A DNA stretch of 64,000 nt, taken from positions 38,875,355 to 38,939,354 of the forward strand of contig CM018032.1 in assembly GCA_008638375.1 (NCBI GenBank), in the 5' to 3' direction. The notes under the pieces are model-generated. The model was not told where the DNA came from. It made no database searches and saw only the letters and a program-made list of their open reading frames with translations. The translations under genes were made by a program, and so were the position numbers. Each line of letters starts with the position of its first letter. The stretch's first letter is position 1. Shown in pieces: positions 33,478 to 44,645 of the stretch. Source of the stretch: Nyssa sinensis. Taxonomy: Eukaryota; Streptophyta; Magnoliopsida; Cornales; Nyssaceae.

Positions 33478-33707
33478 GATATATATATATATATATATTA
33501 AGAAAAAATGTTCACCATCCTTGCAAAAAGTATATATATCTTATTTTATAGTAAAATCATATACTTTGCAAGGAAAAAATTTCCGTAATAAAAATTATAG
33601 TAAAGTTTTATAATTATGTTTTTATTAATTAAATATATTTAGTATTCCAAATTTATTAATTATTAGAGGATTGGGAGTATTAATGAAAAATTATAGTAAA
33701 GTATTAT

Positions 33708-34315
33708 TGATATACCACAAGCAGACACACCAATCACCTTGAGACACGTGTGCTTAACCGATAAACTCGATCATACAGAGTAGTCACCGCCTTCAGGGCA
33801 TTCTCATATACATATCTTACAGAGCCGATAAACTCGGTCATACAGAGCATGCGGAACCTCCAGGGCATTCTCATGCACATATCCTCCAGACCTTAGGCTC
33901 TGCAATATTCACTCAGTATCTTGGATGGTTCCGACTTTATGGTTTCCTTAACAACTGCCAAACAGGGAATAAGGAAACAGTCTTCAACATAGAAACTACT
34001 ATCTATGATTATTTCTATCTACGACACAATACTCGATAAGGTAACTGCAATCTCCGATGATCAAATCCCTATATTCATGGCTCCGAATCCTAATCAACTT
34101 AGGAAGGCCACGGTTTATAAATTAAACCCTAAAGGTACGCTTTATTTTTATGCTCATTCTTTGGCTTTCAATACAGTCTTTTCAATTCCGTTTACTTACT
34201 TAAGCATCGGAGTGGCTACTGCCGGAGCCAATCCGGTGGTCCTCTGATCACCCTTTTTGAGTGTTCTACAGGTCGCGGGGCCCAGATTTATTGCGAGTCG
34301 AAAAGTGCAGCATCA
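33708..34315 (+). repeat. E2 5' LTR (608 bp)
   Basis: TGATATACCACAAGC to GTGCAGCATCA. It has 44 bp near 33781-33824 that the 3' LTR lacks; the extra part repeats flanking words (TCATACAGAG, GGGCATTCTCAT), which suggests a tandem duplication lost or gained on one side. Confidence 0.92.
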
Positions 34316-34337
34316 GTTTGGCGCAGTTTATGGGAAC
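34316..34337 (+). promoter_or_regulatory. E2 primer binding site region, altered
   Basis: GTTTGGCGCAGTTTATGGGA versus GTTTGGCGCCGTCTGTGGGA in E1: three changes inside the pairing region, likely weakening primer use. Confidence 0.6.
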
Positions 34338-34382
34338 GACTAATCTCAAAGTGCTCTATTCACTTTCCCTCACCGGAAAACC

Positions 34383-36002
34383 ATGGCCCCAAATCTCCGA
34401 CCGCGACAGAATACTCAGAATCCGCAAAGCTCTCAACGTCGGTCGCCTGCTCTGCGAGCAAGGCGGCCAACGGTTGATCCCATGCGACAAGAGATCGAAT
34501 CAATCAAACGACACAATGAACTGGTGCAGGAACAGTTGCTTGCCATAACTAGAACACTGACAACACTCACACAGAATCAAGTGACGGGTCCTCCTAACCC
34601 GCCGGTCAACTTCACTACGGGAACACAACCTCCTATTACCACTGAGAATGAGAAGCCCCATGAACAGGCTCCAAATAACCAGCCTGGGCACCCCCCGGGT
34701 GTTGCTCGCGTTGGCAGAGATCCACAGCCGTCAGCAGCACTAGGCTGGGGAACATCAGCCTTCATCCCTGACCTCCATTACCGGAGTACTACTAAAGCCT
34801 CAACTCCAAGGGCTTCGGGAGCACATCAGGCACTACAGGAGCCTCCTCCCCATGCAGCACCAATCCCTCCGGTTTGGAACCCTCTTCCGTCCGAGAGACG
34901 TACTCAGCCCGACTACCTTGAAGCCGAGGTTATGAGGCAAGGCTCGCAAGATGTCAGATTCAGAGACCCACGGAGGGTAGAAGAAATTGCCGAATCTATG
35001 GACCGAACAATTGCTTTGAGAGGTCCCCAGAACCCTCCAGAGCAGGATGAGTTGGCCAAGCTGCTCAGAAGACTTGCCACTCCATTCACTCACGCCATCA
35101 TATCAGAAGAAAGGCCCAGAAAGTTCATGGTGCCAAAGTTCACCCTGTACGATGGGACTGGAGACCCAGGAGATCATCTCTCGCACTACCAGCATACGAT
35201 GGCCCTCCACGGGGCTTTTGATACTTTTATGTGCCGTACTTTCATTACCAGCTTGAAGGGAACTGCTCTGAAATGGTTCCACCACCTCCCTCCAAACTCA
35301 ATTACCGGCTTCTACGAGCTCGGTAGGCAATTCCTGGACAAATTTATGACCAGTAGAAGGCTTAGAAGGGGACCAGAATTCTTGTTAAATGTCAAGCAGA
35401 CTAAGGAGGAGTCCCTCAGAGCCTACATTGCATACTTTAATGCCGAACTCACGAAAATCACCGACTGCAGCCCAAGATTCCTTGTAACTGCCTTAACTGC
35501 TGGACTTGCTCACGGTGGCTTCAGAGACTCGCTTACCAAAAGCCCTCCTGTCGACATGGCGACATTAATGGACCGGGCCAGGAAGTACATCAACTTGGAA
35601 GAAGCCAACTGCACATCCCAGAAGGGCAAAGAGCAGAACCAGAAGGATAATCCGAAAAGGGAGGATCATAAGAAGGAGGACCACAGAAGAGACTCCAACA
35701 AGAAGAGGGCCAGGAGTCCAGAAAAGAGAACAGCACCCAGGGCTGTTTATAACTCCAGACCAAGGGAGTTCACTAACTTTACCTCTCTGAACACTACACC
35801 GAATCAGGTACTCCGGCAGATTCGAGATCGGGAAAACCTGAGGTGGCCTGAGCCAATCAAAGGAGATCCCAGCCTTCGGGACCAAAGTAAGTACTGTAAT
35901 TTCCATAAAGATCATGGACATACGACTAACTCATGCAGGACTCTTCGATATGAGATTGAGCAACTCATAAAGAAAGGACGTCTTCGGGAGTTCATCAAGT
36001 AG
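34383..36002 (+). CDS. gag: E2 Gag, open frame of 539 codons
   Basis: Starts MAPNLRPRQNTQN like E1. It has the gag domain (KFTLYDGTGDPGDHLSHYQ, FITSLKGTALKWFHHLPP), the basic linker and the zinc knuckle (KYCNFHKDHGHTTNSC) in one frame, so this Gag is whole up to the knuckle, unlike E1. TAG at 36000-36002 replaces the CAG of E1; without it the frame would run on into protease. The Gag part is therefore the best-kept protein of E2. It would form particles and bind RNA. Confidence 0.9.
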   Translation: MAPNLRPRQNTQNPQSSQRRSPALRARRPTVDPMRQEIESIKRHNELVQEQLLAITRTLTTLTQNQVTGPPNPPVNFTTGTQPPITTENEKPHEQAPNNQPGHPPGVARVGRDPQPSAALGWGTSAFIPDLHYRSTTKASTPRASGAHQALQEPPPHAAPIPPVWNPLPSERRTQPDYLEAEVMRQGSQDVRFRDPRRVEEIAESMDRTIALRGPQNPPEQDELAKLLRRLATPFTHAIISEERPRKFMVPKFTLYDGTGDPGDHLSHYQHTMALHGAFDTFMCRTFITSLKGTALKWFHHLPPNSITGFYELGRQFLDKFMTSRRLRRGPEFLLNVKQTKEESLRAYIAYFNAELTKITDCSPRFLVTALTAGLAHGGFRDSLTKSPPVDMATLMDRARKYINLEEANCTSQKGKEQNQKDNPKREDHKKEDHRRDSNKKRARSPEKRTAPRAVYNSRPREFTNFTSLNTTPNQVLRQIRDRENLRWPEPIKGDPSLRDQSKYCNFHKDHGHTTNSCRTLRYEIEQLIKKGRLREFIK

Positions 36003-36744
36003 GATGTAAAGCAGAACCCCCAAGAATACAAGCCTCAACAACGGCGAGACCAGAGGCCCGAACAGAGACAGGAGCAAAGGGAAGGACGAAACGAGCCTCA
36101 AAGGCAGAACGACCATGTCATATACGTCCTCCATGCTGACTCCCCAATTACAAGAATGTCAAACAAGGCGAGAAAGAGATATGCTCGGGAGGCCAGAGCC
36201 ACCCCAGACGTATTGCAGATCTCCAATGTTGAAAAAAGGCTCAAACCAGAGCCGGAGATCCAGTTTACACAGCAGGACCTGGCTGGGGTACACTGTCCTT
36301 ACAGTGATGCCCTCGTCATCACCCTCATGATTGCCAACTTCGAGATCAGACGAGTCCTGGTTGATACCGGCAGCTCAGTCAACATTCCATGAGCCACTTA
36401 AACAGATGGGAGTGGACCACGATGACATCAAGTCTACTACTGTCGTAATGACAGCCTTTGATGGCAATCTCAGCACCCCATTGGGAAGAATCGACCTTCC
36501 TACTACTGTAGGAGAGGGAGAAGGGCAGAAAACCACCATCTCAGAGTACATGGTGTTGAATATGAAATCTCCCTACAATGCCATACTTGGGAGACCATGG
36601 TTGCACCAGATAGGGGCGGTCACCTCGACCCTCCATCAATGCCTGAAGTATGTCCACAATCAGAACATTCACTCTATCAGAGGGTGTTAGCCGACTTCCC
36701 GGGAGTGCCATGCCATTGCACTCAAGGAGAGGATTGCCAAATAG
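36003..36744 (+). pseudogene. E2 protease (5-bp deletion and stops)
   Basis: The catalytic DTG is at 36363-36371 in VLVDTGSSVN. Right after it 5 bp are missing relative to E1, shifting the frame from 0 to 1. The distal part (NAILGRPWLHQIGAVTSTLH) is readable in the new frame. TAG 36688-36690 replaces a CAG of E1, and the segment ends at the shared TAG 36742-36744. Confidence 0.87.
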
Positions 36745-36750
36745 CAATTA
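36739..36750 (+). promoter_or_regulatory. Stop codon in TMV-type readthrough context (E2)
   Basis: AAA TAG CAA TTA, identical to E1 at 8309-8320. In E2 a second TAG (36751-36753, CAG in E1) follows directly, so readthrough would no longer help this copy. Confidence 0.5.
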
Positions 36751-37880
36751 TAGTATACTCGAGACTGTGCTGATCCGGTTCTCTCCCACACTCCCGAGGA
36801 AGAAGGTTGCCCATCCAGCATCGAAGAACCCCTAAGCCCAAGGGGACGAGACAGTCGAGCCAAGCCCATTGGCGAGCCTATCAAAGTGTTGGTCAGTTCA
36901 GAATTAGAGGGGCGCCATTTATACATCGGTCCAGATCTGACACACACCGAGCAGGAGAAAATAGTCAGGTTTCTGAAAGACAACCTCTCTATGTTTGCTT
37001 GGGAGACCAAAGATATGGAAGGAATAGATCCTAACCTTATAACTCACAAGCTAATGGTGGATCCAGATCACCCGCTAGTCAGACAGAAGAGAAGACCGAT
37101 TGCTCCAGAGCGGCATCGAATCATAAATGAAGAAGTCCAGAGGCTACTTGAAGTCAGGATGATACGAGAAGTGTTCTACCCCGAGTGGTTAGCCAACACC
37201 GTCCTGGTCAAGAAGAAAAATGGCAAGTGGAGAGTCTGTGTTGATTATACAGACCTCAATAAAGCGTGCCCCAAAGACAGCTTTCCACTGCCAAGGATAG
37301 ATCAGCTGGTTGACGCCACCGCGGGGCATGAGCTCATGAGCTTTATAGATGCCTATTCTGGGTATAACCAAATTCAGATGTACCCTCCAGACCAGGAGAA
37401 GACAGTCTTCATAACCGAACGAGGTCTCTATTGCTACGGAGTAATGCCTTTCGGTCTGAAGAACACTGGAGCCACATACCAGCGGCTGGTGAACAAGATG
37501 TTCAGCCCACTGCTCGGCAATACCATGGAGGTATACATTGATGATATGCTGGTCAAAAGTCTGCAGAAAGGTAGTCACCTCCAGCACTTGGCCTAGACCT
37601 TCGATATCCTAAGACAGCACAAGATGAAGCTCAACCCCTCGAAATGTACCTTCGGGGTGACGAAGGGAAAATTCCTGGGATACATTGTTTCTCAGAGGGG
37701 TATCGAAGCAAACCCCACTCAAATCCAAGCTCTGATTGGATTGAAGTCACCGAAAACTAGAAAAGACATTCAGGCGCTGAATGGGCGGCACTAAGCAGAT
37801 TTATCTCCAAATCCACTGATCGCTGCCTACCTTTCTTCAAAGCTCTAGAGGGCAACAAAGCTTTACAGTGGACGGAAGAA
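36745..37880 (+). pseudogene. pol: E2 reverse transcriptase (stops and a 7-bp deletion)
   Basis: The same motifs as E1: KKKNGKWRVCVDYTDLNKA, FIDAYSGYNQI, MPFGLKNTGATYQ and YIDD at 37534-37545. TAG at 37594-37596 (CAG in E1) follows shortly after YIDD. A 7-bp loss near 37785 changes the frame in the GRIAALSRF segment. A TGA near 37882 hits a cysteine codon of E1. Confidence 0.9.
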
Positions 37881-38918
37881 TGAGAGAAAGCTTTTCAAGA
37901 GCTGAAGGAGTATCTAGCCTCTCCAGAACTTTTGTCAAAACCAGTCCAGGGGGAAAAGCTACTCCTATACCTTGCAGTCTCTGAAAACGCGATCAGCTCC
38001 GCATTAGTCAGACAGGGTAGGGGAGTACAGAGGCCCATATTCTACGTCAGTAGGGCACTATTCGACACAGAAAAGAGATATCCAGAAGTGGAAAAGCTAG
38101 CCTTCGCTTTGGTGATATCAGCTCGGAAGCTCCGACCTTATTTCCAAGCTCATCCAATTGAAATCCCAACTGCATATCCTCTAAAGTCAATATTGAGGAA
38201 GCCTGAGGTATCGGGAAGATTAGTAAAGTGGTCAGTGGAGTTAGGGGAATTTGATATATCATATGTGCCACGAAACTCCATCAAAGGGCAGGCTTTGGCT
38301 GATTTCGTTGTCCAGTTCACCCCGGCACTTCAAGACAAGGCACAGTTCATCGAGATTTCAGGAACCTGGCTGCTTTACATCGATGGATCGTCGACCGATT
38401 AGGGCTCAGGAGTAGGCCTGGTACTATAGTCCCCTGATGGGTTCTCATCAGAAAAAGTAGTCAGCTTGGGATTCAAGGCTTCCAACAATGAAGCAGAATA
38501 TGAAACCCTAATCTTAGGCATGAAGTTGGCTCTGGAATGCGAGGTTCAGAACCTCAAAGTCTTCTCAGACTCCCAACTGGTGGTAAGCCAGGTCCTGGGA
38601 GAATTCTCCATTAAAGATGATAGGATGCTTCGCTACTCCGAACTAGTGAACCACTTGAGGCATTCCTTCCAGACGTTCACTATTCAAAAAATAGAAAGAA
38701 GCCAGAATTGCAGAGCAGATGCCTTGGCAAACATGGCGTCCCGTCTCAAGTCTGAAGCAAACTCCACGATAAAAATCTCCTATCAGCCAGGACCCAGCAT
38801 AGAGGAAGCCCAAGTTGCCCAAATTGCTGAACAGCCCCAGAACTGGATGACTCCAATCCTCCAGTACCTAGAATCTGGGCTCCTCCCAGAAGACAAAAAC
38901 AAAGCCAGGAGAATCTGA
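37881..38918 (+). pseudogene. E2 RNase H region with several stops
   Basis: Frame 0: connection KLAFALVISARKLRPYF, KWSVELGEFDISYVP; RNase H LLYIDGSSTD, NNEAEYETL, VFSDSQLVVSQ and, in frame here, CRADALANMASR. Stops at 38400 (TAG), about 38427 (TAG) and 38916 (TGA, arginine CGA in E1). Unlike E1, there is no frameshift before the last Asp motif. Confidence 0.88.
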
Positions 38919-40078
38919 ATCAGAGCGGCTCGGTACCTGATCTTGAACAACAAGCTTTATAGAAGGTCTTATTCTCAACCTCTATTAAAATGCTTAGCTC
39001 CAGAGGAATCACAATATGTCTTGGCTGAAATACACGAAGGTATCTGCGGGAATTATAATGGGGGCAGAACGATAGCTCACCGAGCTCTGACTCAAGGCTA
39101 CTACTGGCCTAGCATGCTAAGGCAGGCTAAGAAGTATGTCTAGAAGTGCGACAAATGCCAAAGATTTGCCCCATATCAACACCAGCCTCATCACGAGCTC
39201 ATCCCGATTACTAGTCCTTGGCCCTTTGCTTAGTGGGGGATGGACATCGTGGGTCCATTACCAAAGGCCCCACCAAACAGGAAGTATCTCTTGGTAGCCA
39301 TTGACTACTTCTCTAAATGGGCCGAAGCTGAACCTCTAACACATATCACAGAGAAGGAAGTTGAGAGCTTTTCCTGGAAAAACATTGTTTGCAGGTTCGG
39401 TATACCACGTGTGATTATCTCTGACAATGGGACACAGTTCACTGGTAAAGGCTTTAAAAAATTCTGTCAAAATCTCAATATCAGGCAACACTTTGCTTCT
39501 CCAGGCCATCCACAAGCAAATGGGCAAGCAGAGGTCACCAACCGAACGATCCTTGATGGATTAAAGAAAAGGTTGGAGCAGGCCAAAGGAAAGTGGGCAG
39601 AGGAACTCCTTGGAGTTCTTTGGGCCTACAGAACAACCAGGAGACTCCCACCTCTGAAACTCCTTTCTCATTAGCCTACGGCACAGAAGCAGTAATCCCA
39701 GTTGAGATCGGTATGCCAACTCTGAGGACTGAAGCCTTCGAGCAAGAATCCAATGATCAGCAGCTGATGGAAAATTTGGATTTGCTTGAAGAAAAAAGGG
39801 ATCAAGCCAGCATCAGGATGGAAGCCTATCAGCAGAGAATGGTCAACAAATCTAAGGTGAGACTCAAGACGATCAGCTTTTAAGTCGGAGACTTTGTCTT
39901 AAGAAGAGTCTTTCAAAACACCAAGGATCCCACCATGGGAAAGTTGTCACCAAACTGGGAAAGCCCCTACAGAGTAACGAAGGTTGTTAGACCTACCACC
40001 TACTGGCTAGAAGACATGACTAGGAAGCCTATTCCTAGGCCATGGAACGTGGAACATTTACGGAAGTATTATCAATAG
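38919..40078 (+). pseudogene. E2 integrase (stops and a 1-bp deletion)
   Basis: HHCC region (EIHEG, GNYNGGR in which the second His has become Tyr, KCDKCQRF). DD35E residues are D 39243, D 39423 and E 39531. The GPY motif reads SPY. TAGs near 39141 and 39232 replace CGG codons of E1, a 1-bp loss near 39645 shifts the frame, and TAA at 39881-39883 replaces CAA. The original stop is TAG at 40076-40078. Confidence 0.88.
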
Positions 40079-40099
40079 AGATGCTTCTTTCTTTTTTTT

Positions 40100-40735
40100 T
40101 TTCCATCTTTTAATGCACAGGCCTCCAGAGCCTGGTCCATCTATAATGTACAAGTCTTCGGACTTGGTCTATATCTAATGCACAGGCCTCCAGAGCCTGG
40201 TCCATCTATAATGTACAAGTCTTCGGACTTGGTCCATCTTTTAATTCACAGGCCTCTAGAACCTGGTCCATCTATAATGTACAAGTCTTCGGACTTGGTC
40301 CATATCTAATGCACGGGCCTCCAGAGCCTGGTCCATCTATAATGTACAAGTCTTTGGACTTGGTCCATCTTTTAATGCACAGGCCTCCAAAGCCTGGTCC
40401 ATCTATAATGTACAAGTCTTCGGACTTGGTCCATCTTCTAATGCACAGGCCTCCAGAGCCTGGTCCATCTATAATGCACAAGTCTCAGTACTTGGTCCAT
40501 CTTCTAATGCACAGGCCTCCAGAGCCTGGTCCATCTATAATGCACAAGTCTTAGTACTTGGTCCATATCTAATGCACAGGCCTCCAGAGCCTGGTCCATC
40601 TATAATGCACAAGTCTTAGCACTTGGTCCATCTTTTAATGCACAGGCCTCCAAAGCCTGGTTCATCTATAATACACAAGTCTTAGTACTTGGTCCATCTT
40701 TTAATGCACAGGCCTTCCGAAGCCTGGTCTTTCTT
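40100..40735 (+). repeat. E2 3'-region tandem array, ~10 units of 63-66 bp with two hairpins each
   Basis: CAGGCCT recurs at 40118, 40183, 40249 and onward. Each unit has CAGGC-7 nt-GCCTG and CAAGT-6 nt-ACTTG. In several units the second hairpin is CAAGTC-TTCG-GACTTG, a 6-bp stem closing a UUCG tetraloop. Other units have CTCAGT, CTTAGT or CTTAGC in the loop with the stem kept. Confidence 0.93.
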
Positions 40736-41181
40736 CAATACGCAGATTCTATGATCCAGTTCATCCAAAGATAAAGTTTCCTAGATCGGAATACCTCAGA
40801 CCTGGTACTTAGATTATTTGGCTTATGCACCAACAAGCAACAAATACTACAGTACCGGGCAGGCTTAAAGAACTTTGACTCAAGACTTCAAGTTTTATAC
40901 AAGTTTCTTTGATCTACTCTTAGAACAAACGGAAAGGTTATTCATCAGAAGTGCACAAGAAGGTGTTTTAACTCCAAAGGAGCACATTCAAATACAAAGA
41001 ACATCAGGTTTGAGGAAAAAGAACTCAATTTTATTGACGATTCATAAAAGTTTACATCAGTACAAGAAAACTGGAAGGAAAACTATTACACAGAAGCTAT
41101 AACAGAGACATCACTTTGTTCTATGGCATCATGGCTTTCTTTCTCATGTAAAGCATTAGGGGCTAAAGTTCCAGACCTCTA
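40736..41181. other. E2 spacer between array and aORF2
   Basis: No gene; homologous to 12386-12820 of E1. Confidence 0.5.
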
Positions 41182-41588
41182 TTACTGCCGTCGCTGGCTC
41201 CATTTGAAAGGAAGGAACCTTGAACCCCAATCTGCAGCAAGAAGCACCCAGGCCATTTCATCATCACTATCACTTATCTCAATACCAACGGATGATGAGG
41301 GCTCTGGGCCTCAGGAGACTTTTCATTCTCCACCTTTGTTTTCCTTAAAATCGGCATGACACCCCAGCCGATTGGAGCAAGGGTCTCTGCCAAGTCACAA
41401 AGGGGAGAAGGCAGCCCACCTTCGTCTTCATCACCGACGCTCCAAGCCTCGGTTGAATCAAGGAGGGACCTCCAATCGAAGAAATCTCGACCGGATGCTA
41501 ATCCTTCCTTGGAGACTGAATCAAAGCGAAGGTTAACTCTCGGCCACAGTTTAATCATCCCCAACTCAGACTGAAAATCGTCAATCAT
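41182..41588 (-). CDS. aORF2 in E2: two-exon antisense gene, unknown small protein
   Basis: Exon 1 is 41588-41420, exon 2 is 41303-41182; the GT-AG intron is 41419-41304 (116 bp, phase 1). The product is about 96 residues with no stop or shift. It shares ELGMIKLWPRVNL, SVSKEGL, ASGRDF, LDSTEAWSVGD, PSSSVG, SDSDDEMAW, ADWGS and LPFKW with the E1 copy. The donor GAAG/GTGGGC is better than in E1. It lacks about eleven codons between SVSKEGL and ASGRDF relative to E1. That this frame is intact in an element whose pol frame is heavily broken is remarkable. Function unknown; the acidic SDSDDE block and Trp-rich ends are all that can be described. Confidence 0.62.
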
Positions 41589-41695
41589 CTCCGGGCAAAC
41601 AGTAAGCCTCTAAAAGACATTCAAATTCTCTCCAACAAGGGAACAGTTTGAGAGCAAAAGTGAAAAGATGGGGCACAACCATATGCTCATCTCTC

Positions 41696-41704
41696 ATATA
41701 TATA
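41696..41704 (-). promoter_or_regulatory. TATA-like box upstream of aORF2 (E2)
   Basis: Minus-strand TATATATAT about 110 bp before the aORF2 start, the same arrangement as in E1. Confidence 0.45.
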
Positions 41705-42352
41705 GACCCTCGAAGCCCAAAAGTCACCCAGTCATATCGTCGCAACGGTTGAATAAGGGGTTGGCCTCAAAAACCCAAACGACGGTGGTACAATGAATGA
41801 TGCATTAAACCGCCCTTTCGGGAGAAACAAAAGGCAGAGCCACGCATGCAATATATAGACCTTTTAGTCTTGTCCACGTTTATGTAGACGTGACAGTCTC
41901 TTCAATGGCATTAACGCCTGACAGGCCACGTATGCAGCGAAAGTCCATCAACTTTCATGTACCCTGATCTCTGTCTTAAGGATCTGGAGGCAGAAGTTCT
42001 GATCGACCGAACTATAATCACAAGATATCCACTAATTATTACAAGTCTCTAGATTCAGAACAATCAGCTTCGAAATTTTTCAAAGGTAGTTTTCAACTAC
42101 TGCCTTGTTGCAAGTACAGCAGCTCGGAATACAACTACCTACAGAAGAAGATCTGGTCTGATATACAGTAAGCTCCAGAGCAACGTTACTTGCAACAATT
42201 ATCACAATCAACTACGAGTCAAGACACTACAGAGTAGTATAACTTAAGTCATTCACAAAAGAAGAAGACAAAAGCATCGAGCAAAAGACTATTTCATTAA
42301 AGAATGTATATTTCAGTACATTGAAAATTCAAAAAACAGCAAAATACACATT
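41705..42352. other. E2 spacer between antisense genes
   Basis: No gene seen; homologous in position to 13350-14076 of E1 but clearly diverged. Confidence 0.5.
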
Positions 42353-44250
42353 CTAAGCTCTGTCAACAGAAGCAGACTCATCAGCAAGGGCAGGCTCGGC
42401 AGCCAATGAAGGTTCGGCAGGAGGGACGTCAGCCACTTCACTTTGGATAACAGCCTCGGAAGGATCAGATCTAGGTGGCACGATTGAGGAGACATCGAAG
42501 TCAGGGAATTTGGCAAGGAGCCGGGATCGGAAGTTGTCGAAGCCAAACGTAATTAGGAGGTTGGCCATCCCTTCCAGTTCCGACCTCATTTCCATCTCAT
42601 TCTCAATCATGGCCTGTTCCACTGCATCATCAAGCTTTTGACGGTATTGATACCGCATGCCATTCATCTCCGCCTGCAGTCTCTTTGCCCGCTGAACGGC
42701 AAGGTTCTTCTCTGATTCCAGGAAGACCAGAGAATTCTGGGACTCCTTCAGCTTCTCTGCAGAGTCATGAGCCTCGGACCTAGCAGTACCGAGCTGAAGC
42801 CTGACCTCGTCCAGCTCGGCCTGAAGTTTGTCAACCTCCTCTGAAGGGGGAGAGACCTCCGTCAGAACAAAAAGGGTGTGCAGGGTCTGCAGTGTACAAA
42901 GCAAACAGTTTAATACCAGCCAAAACACTTGAAAAAAAGGGAAAAAAGATAAAGACCCAACGAACTCACCTTAACCTGAAGAGCAGCTAGATCAGCAAGA
43001 AGCTTCTCCGACTTCTGGGGCTTGAGCTTGATTGAGCCTTTGGCCCAAAAGTCCCTCAGAATCTTTTTGGCCCCCTGATTGACAGCATCAGGGGCCACCG
43101 AGGACGACGCCCCCTTGCCCACTCGTTGGGACGGGGCTGGGGGGACCACCGAAATGGGGGCAGGAGTCTCTCTCTCCCCCTCAGTGGGCTCAGGAGAGAT
43201 CGAAAACAACCTCCGTCTTTTTGCCTGGATGAGAGGGTTCACTAGGGAAGAAGCCTCCCCCACTGCCACAGATGAAGATGGCTTGGTCTCCCACCGTGCC
43301 ATCATATTATTCGCAATCTCCTCAACACTACCCCTGGCAACCATCAGCTTGTTGCGGTTAACGATGGAGGAATGATCTCGGTTGCTGGGCTATAAAAGCT
43401 TCTTGTATTGCTCCTGAAGCACAGGAGAAAAGCCCGGTCTCTTCCACGCACTCCTAACTACAAAACAGGTACAGAGATTAATCATCTTGGCAATTGGCAC
43501 ACAAAACAAAATCAAAGCAGCCATGGGAGAATTGGGTCTCACCCTTTGGCCTAGTGGTTCGAGGGAATGCTGAGGGTTGGCCTTGAAAGTCCTTGAATTC
43601 CCATCCTCTCTTAATGAAAAAGTATCACTTCTTTCAAGTCTTGTTAGAAGAGGGCAAGGAGGTAAGGGGTCTGAACCCACTATCAAAAGACATATAGTAA
43701 AGGCCTTCCGCCTTCATGAGTTTTAGATCCATATTACTACGAATCAGGTCGAGGGACACATCGACGTTATTCATATGCCCCAACACTATGAAGCTTAACA
43801 GATGTCTCCAACTATTAAGGTTCAAGTCAGCATGGCAAAGGTTAAACCAACAGAAAAATTGTTTTACGAGGTCAGGAAGGGGGAGTGTAAGTCCTATCTC
43901 AAACCAGGCCAAGTAGGGACAGATTCCCCCTCTCTAACATCGCATGGGCAATCCAGAGGGTCCGGGACCCTGAAAGTAACATTTGAAGTGAGATTGAATT
44001 TCTCCCACAACTCTGACAACATCTTCTCAGTGATGGCACTCTCGCCCTCCTCTCTATGGCCAGATCGACCAGAGGTCTCACCAGCCCTATTTGGGGGCTC
44101 ATCAAATGCATCGACTATCCTAACCCCCGGATTAGAGGGGGGCTCTATCAGTCTATTCTCAGTTTCATCAATAGAGGGAAGATTCACGAGTTGAAGTTGA
44201 ATGGCCCTAGAAGAACTACCCGAATCAGAGGGTGACCCAGAGCCAGACAT
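42353..44250 (-). pseudogene. aORF1 in E2: three-exon antisense gene, PF04195-like plus coiled coil
   Basis: Exons 44250-43543, 43457-42970 and 42886-42353; introns 43542-43458 (85 bp, phase 1) and 42969-42887 (83 bp, phase 0), both GT-AG at the sites used in E1. Start MSGSGSPSDSGSSSR. The domain shows VTFRVPDPLDCP, LAWFEIGLTLPLPDLV, LNLNSWRHLLSFIVL and SNKT.KK.YFF. The two tryptophans of the last motif are TGA stops here (TGG in E1). A further TAG lies near 43390, and the one-base offset near 43925 is shared with E1. Exon 3 is a coiled coil ending FPDFDVSSIVPP. In-frame ATGs upstream of 44250 exist but the alignment with E1 favours 44250. Confidence 0.73.
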
Positions 44251-44437
44251 GGCGAACACGAGAGAGCAACGAAGCAAATAAAAGGGAATGTAAAAGGGGC
44301 TAAGATCAAATCTGAAATCAAGAAAGGCTATATACACCGGATATCTTTCGACCTTCGAAATACGTCAACTGGCGGTGGCAGTCTCTGGTACTGAAGAAGC
44401 AAGTGCAGAAGAAAGGCATAAAAGTCTTTTCCCCCTC

Positions 44438-44445
44438 TTTATATA
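44438..44445 (-). promoter_or_regulatory. TATA box upstream of aORF1 (E2)
   Basis: Minus-strand TATATAAA, about 190 bp before the aORF1 start and about 200 bp inside the 3' LTR border. Confidence 0.5.
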
Positions 44446-44632
44446 CACATTCAAAATATGAGCCCCCCAAGACGATTCGACACAACGGTTGAAAGTAATG
44501 ATGGCTCCTCAAGTATCGGCTGCGCAATAAATGACCCACTAAACCGACGTCTCCAAAAGTGGAGAGACAAAACGTGTGACTCTTCAGTAAAGCCCATAGC
44601 CCTAGTTATGCCCTAGCTCCTAACTAGGGCTC

Positions 44633-44645
44633 GGAGGGGAGTAGC
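44633..44645 (+). promoter_or_regulatory. E2 polypurine tract
   Basis: GGAGGGGAGTAGC immediately before the 3' LTR. Confidence 0.8.

Noticed and set aside
40272..40554. Repetitive open frames on both strands in the E2 array
   Set aside because: Same artefact of the tandem hairpin units.
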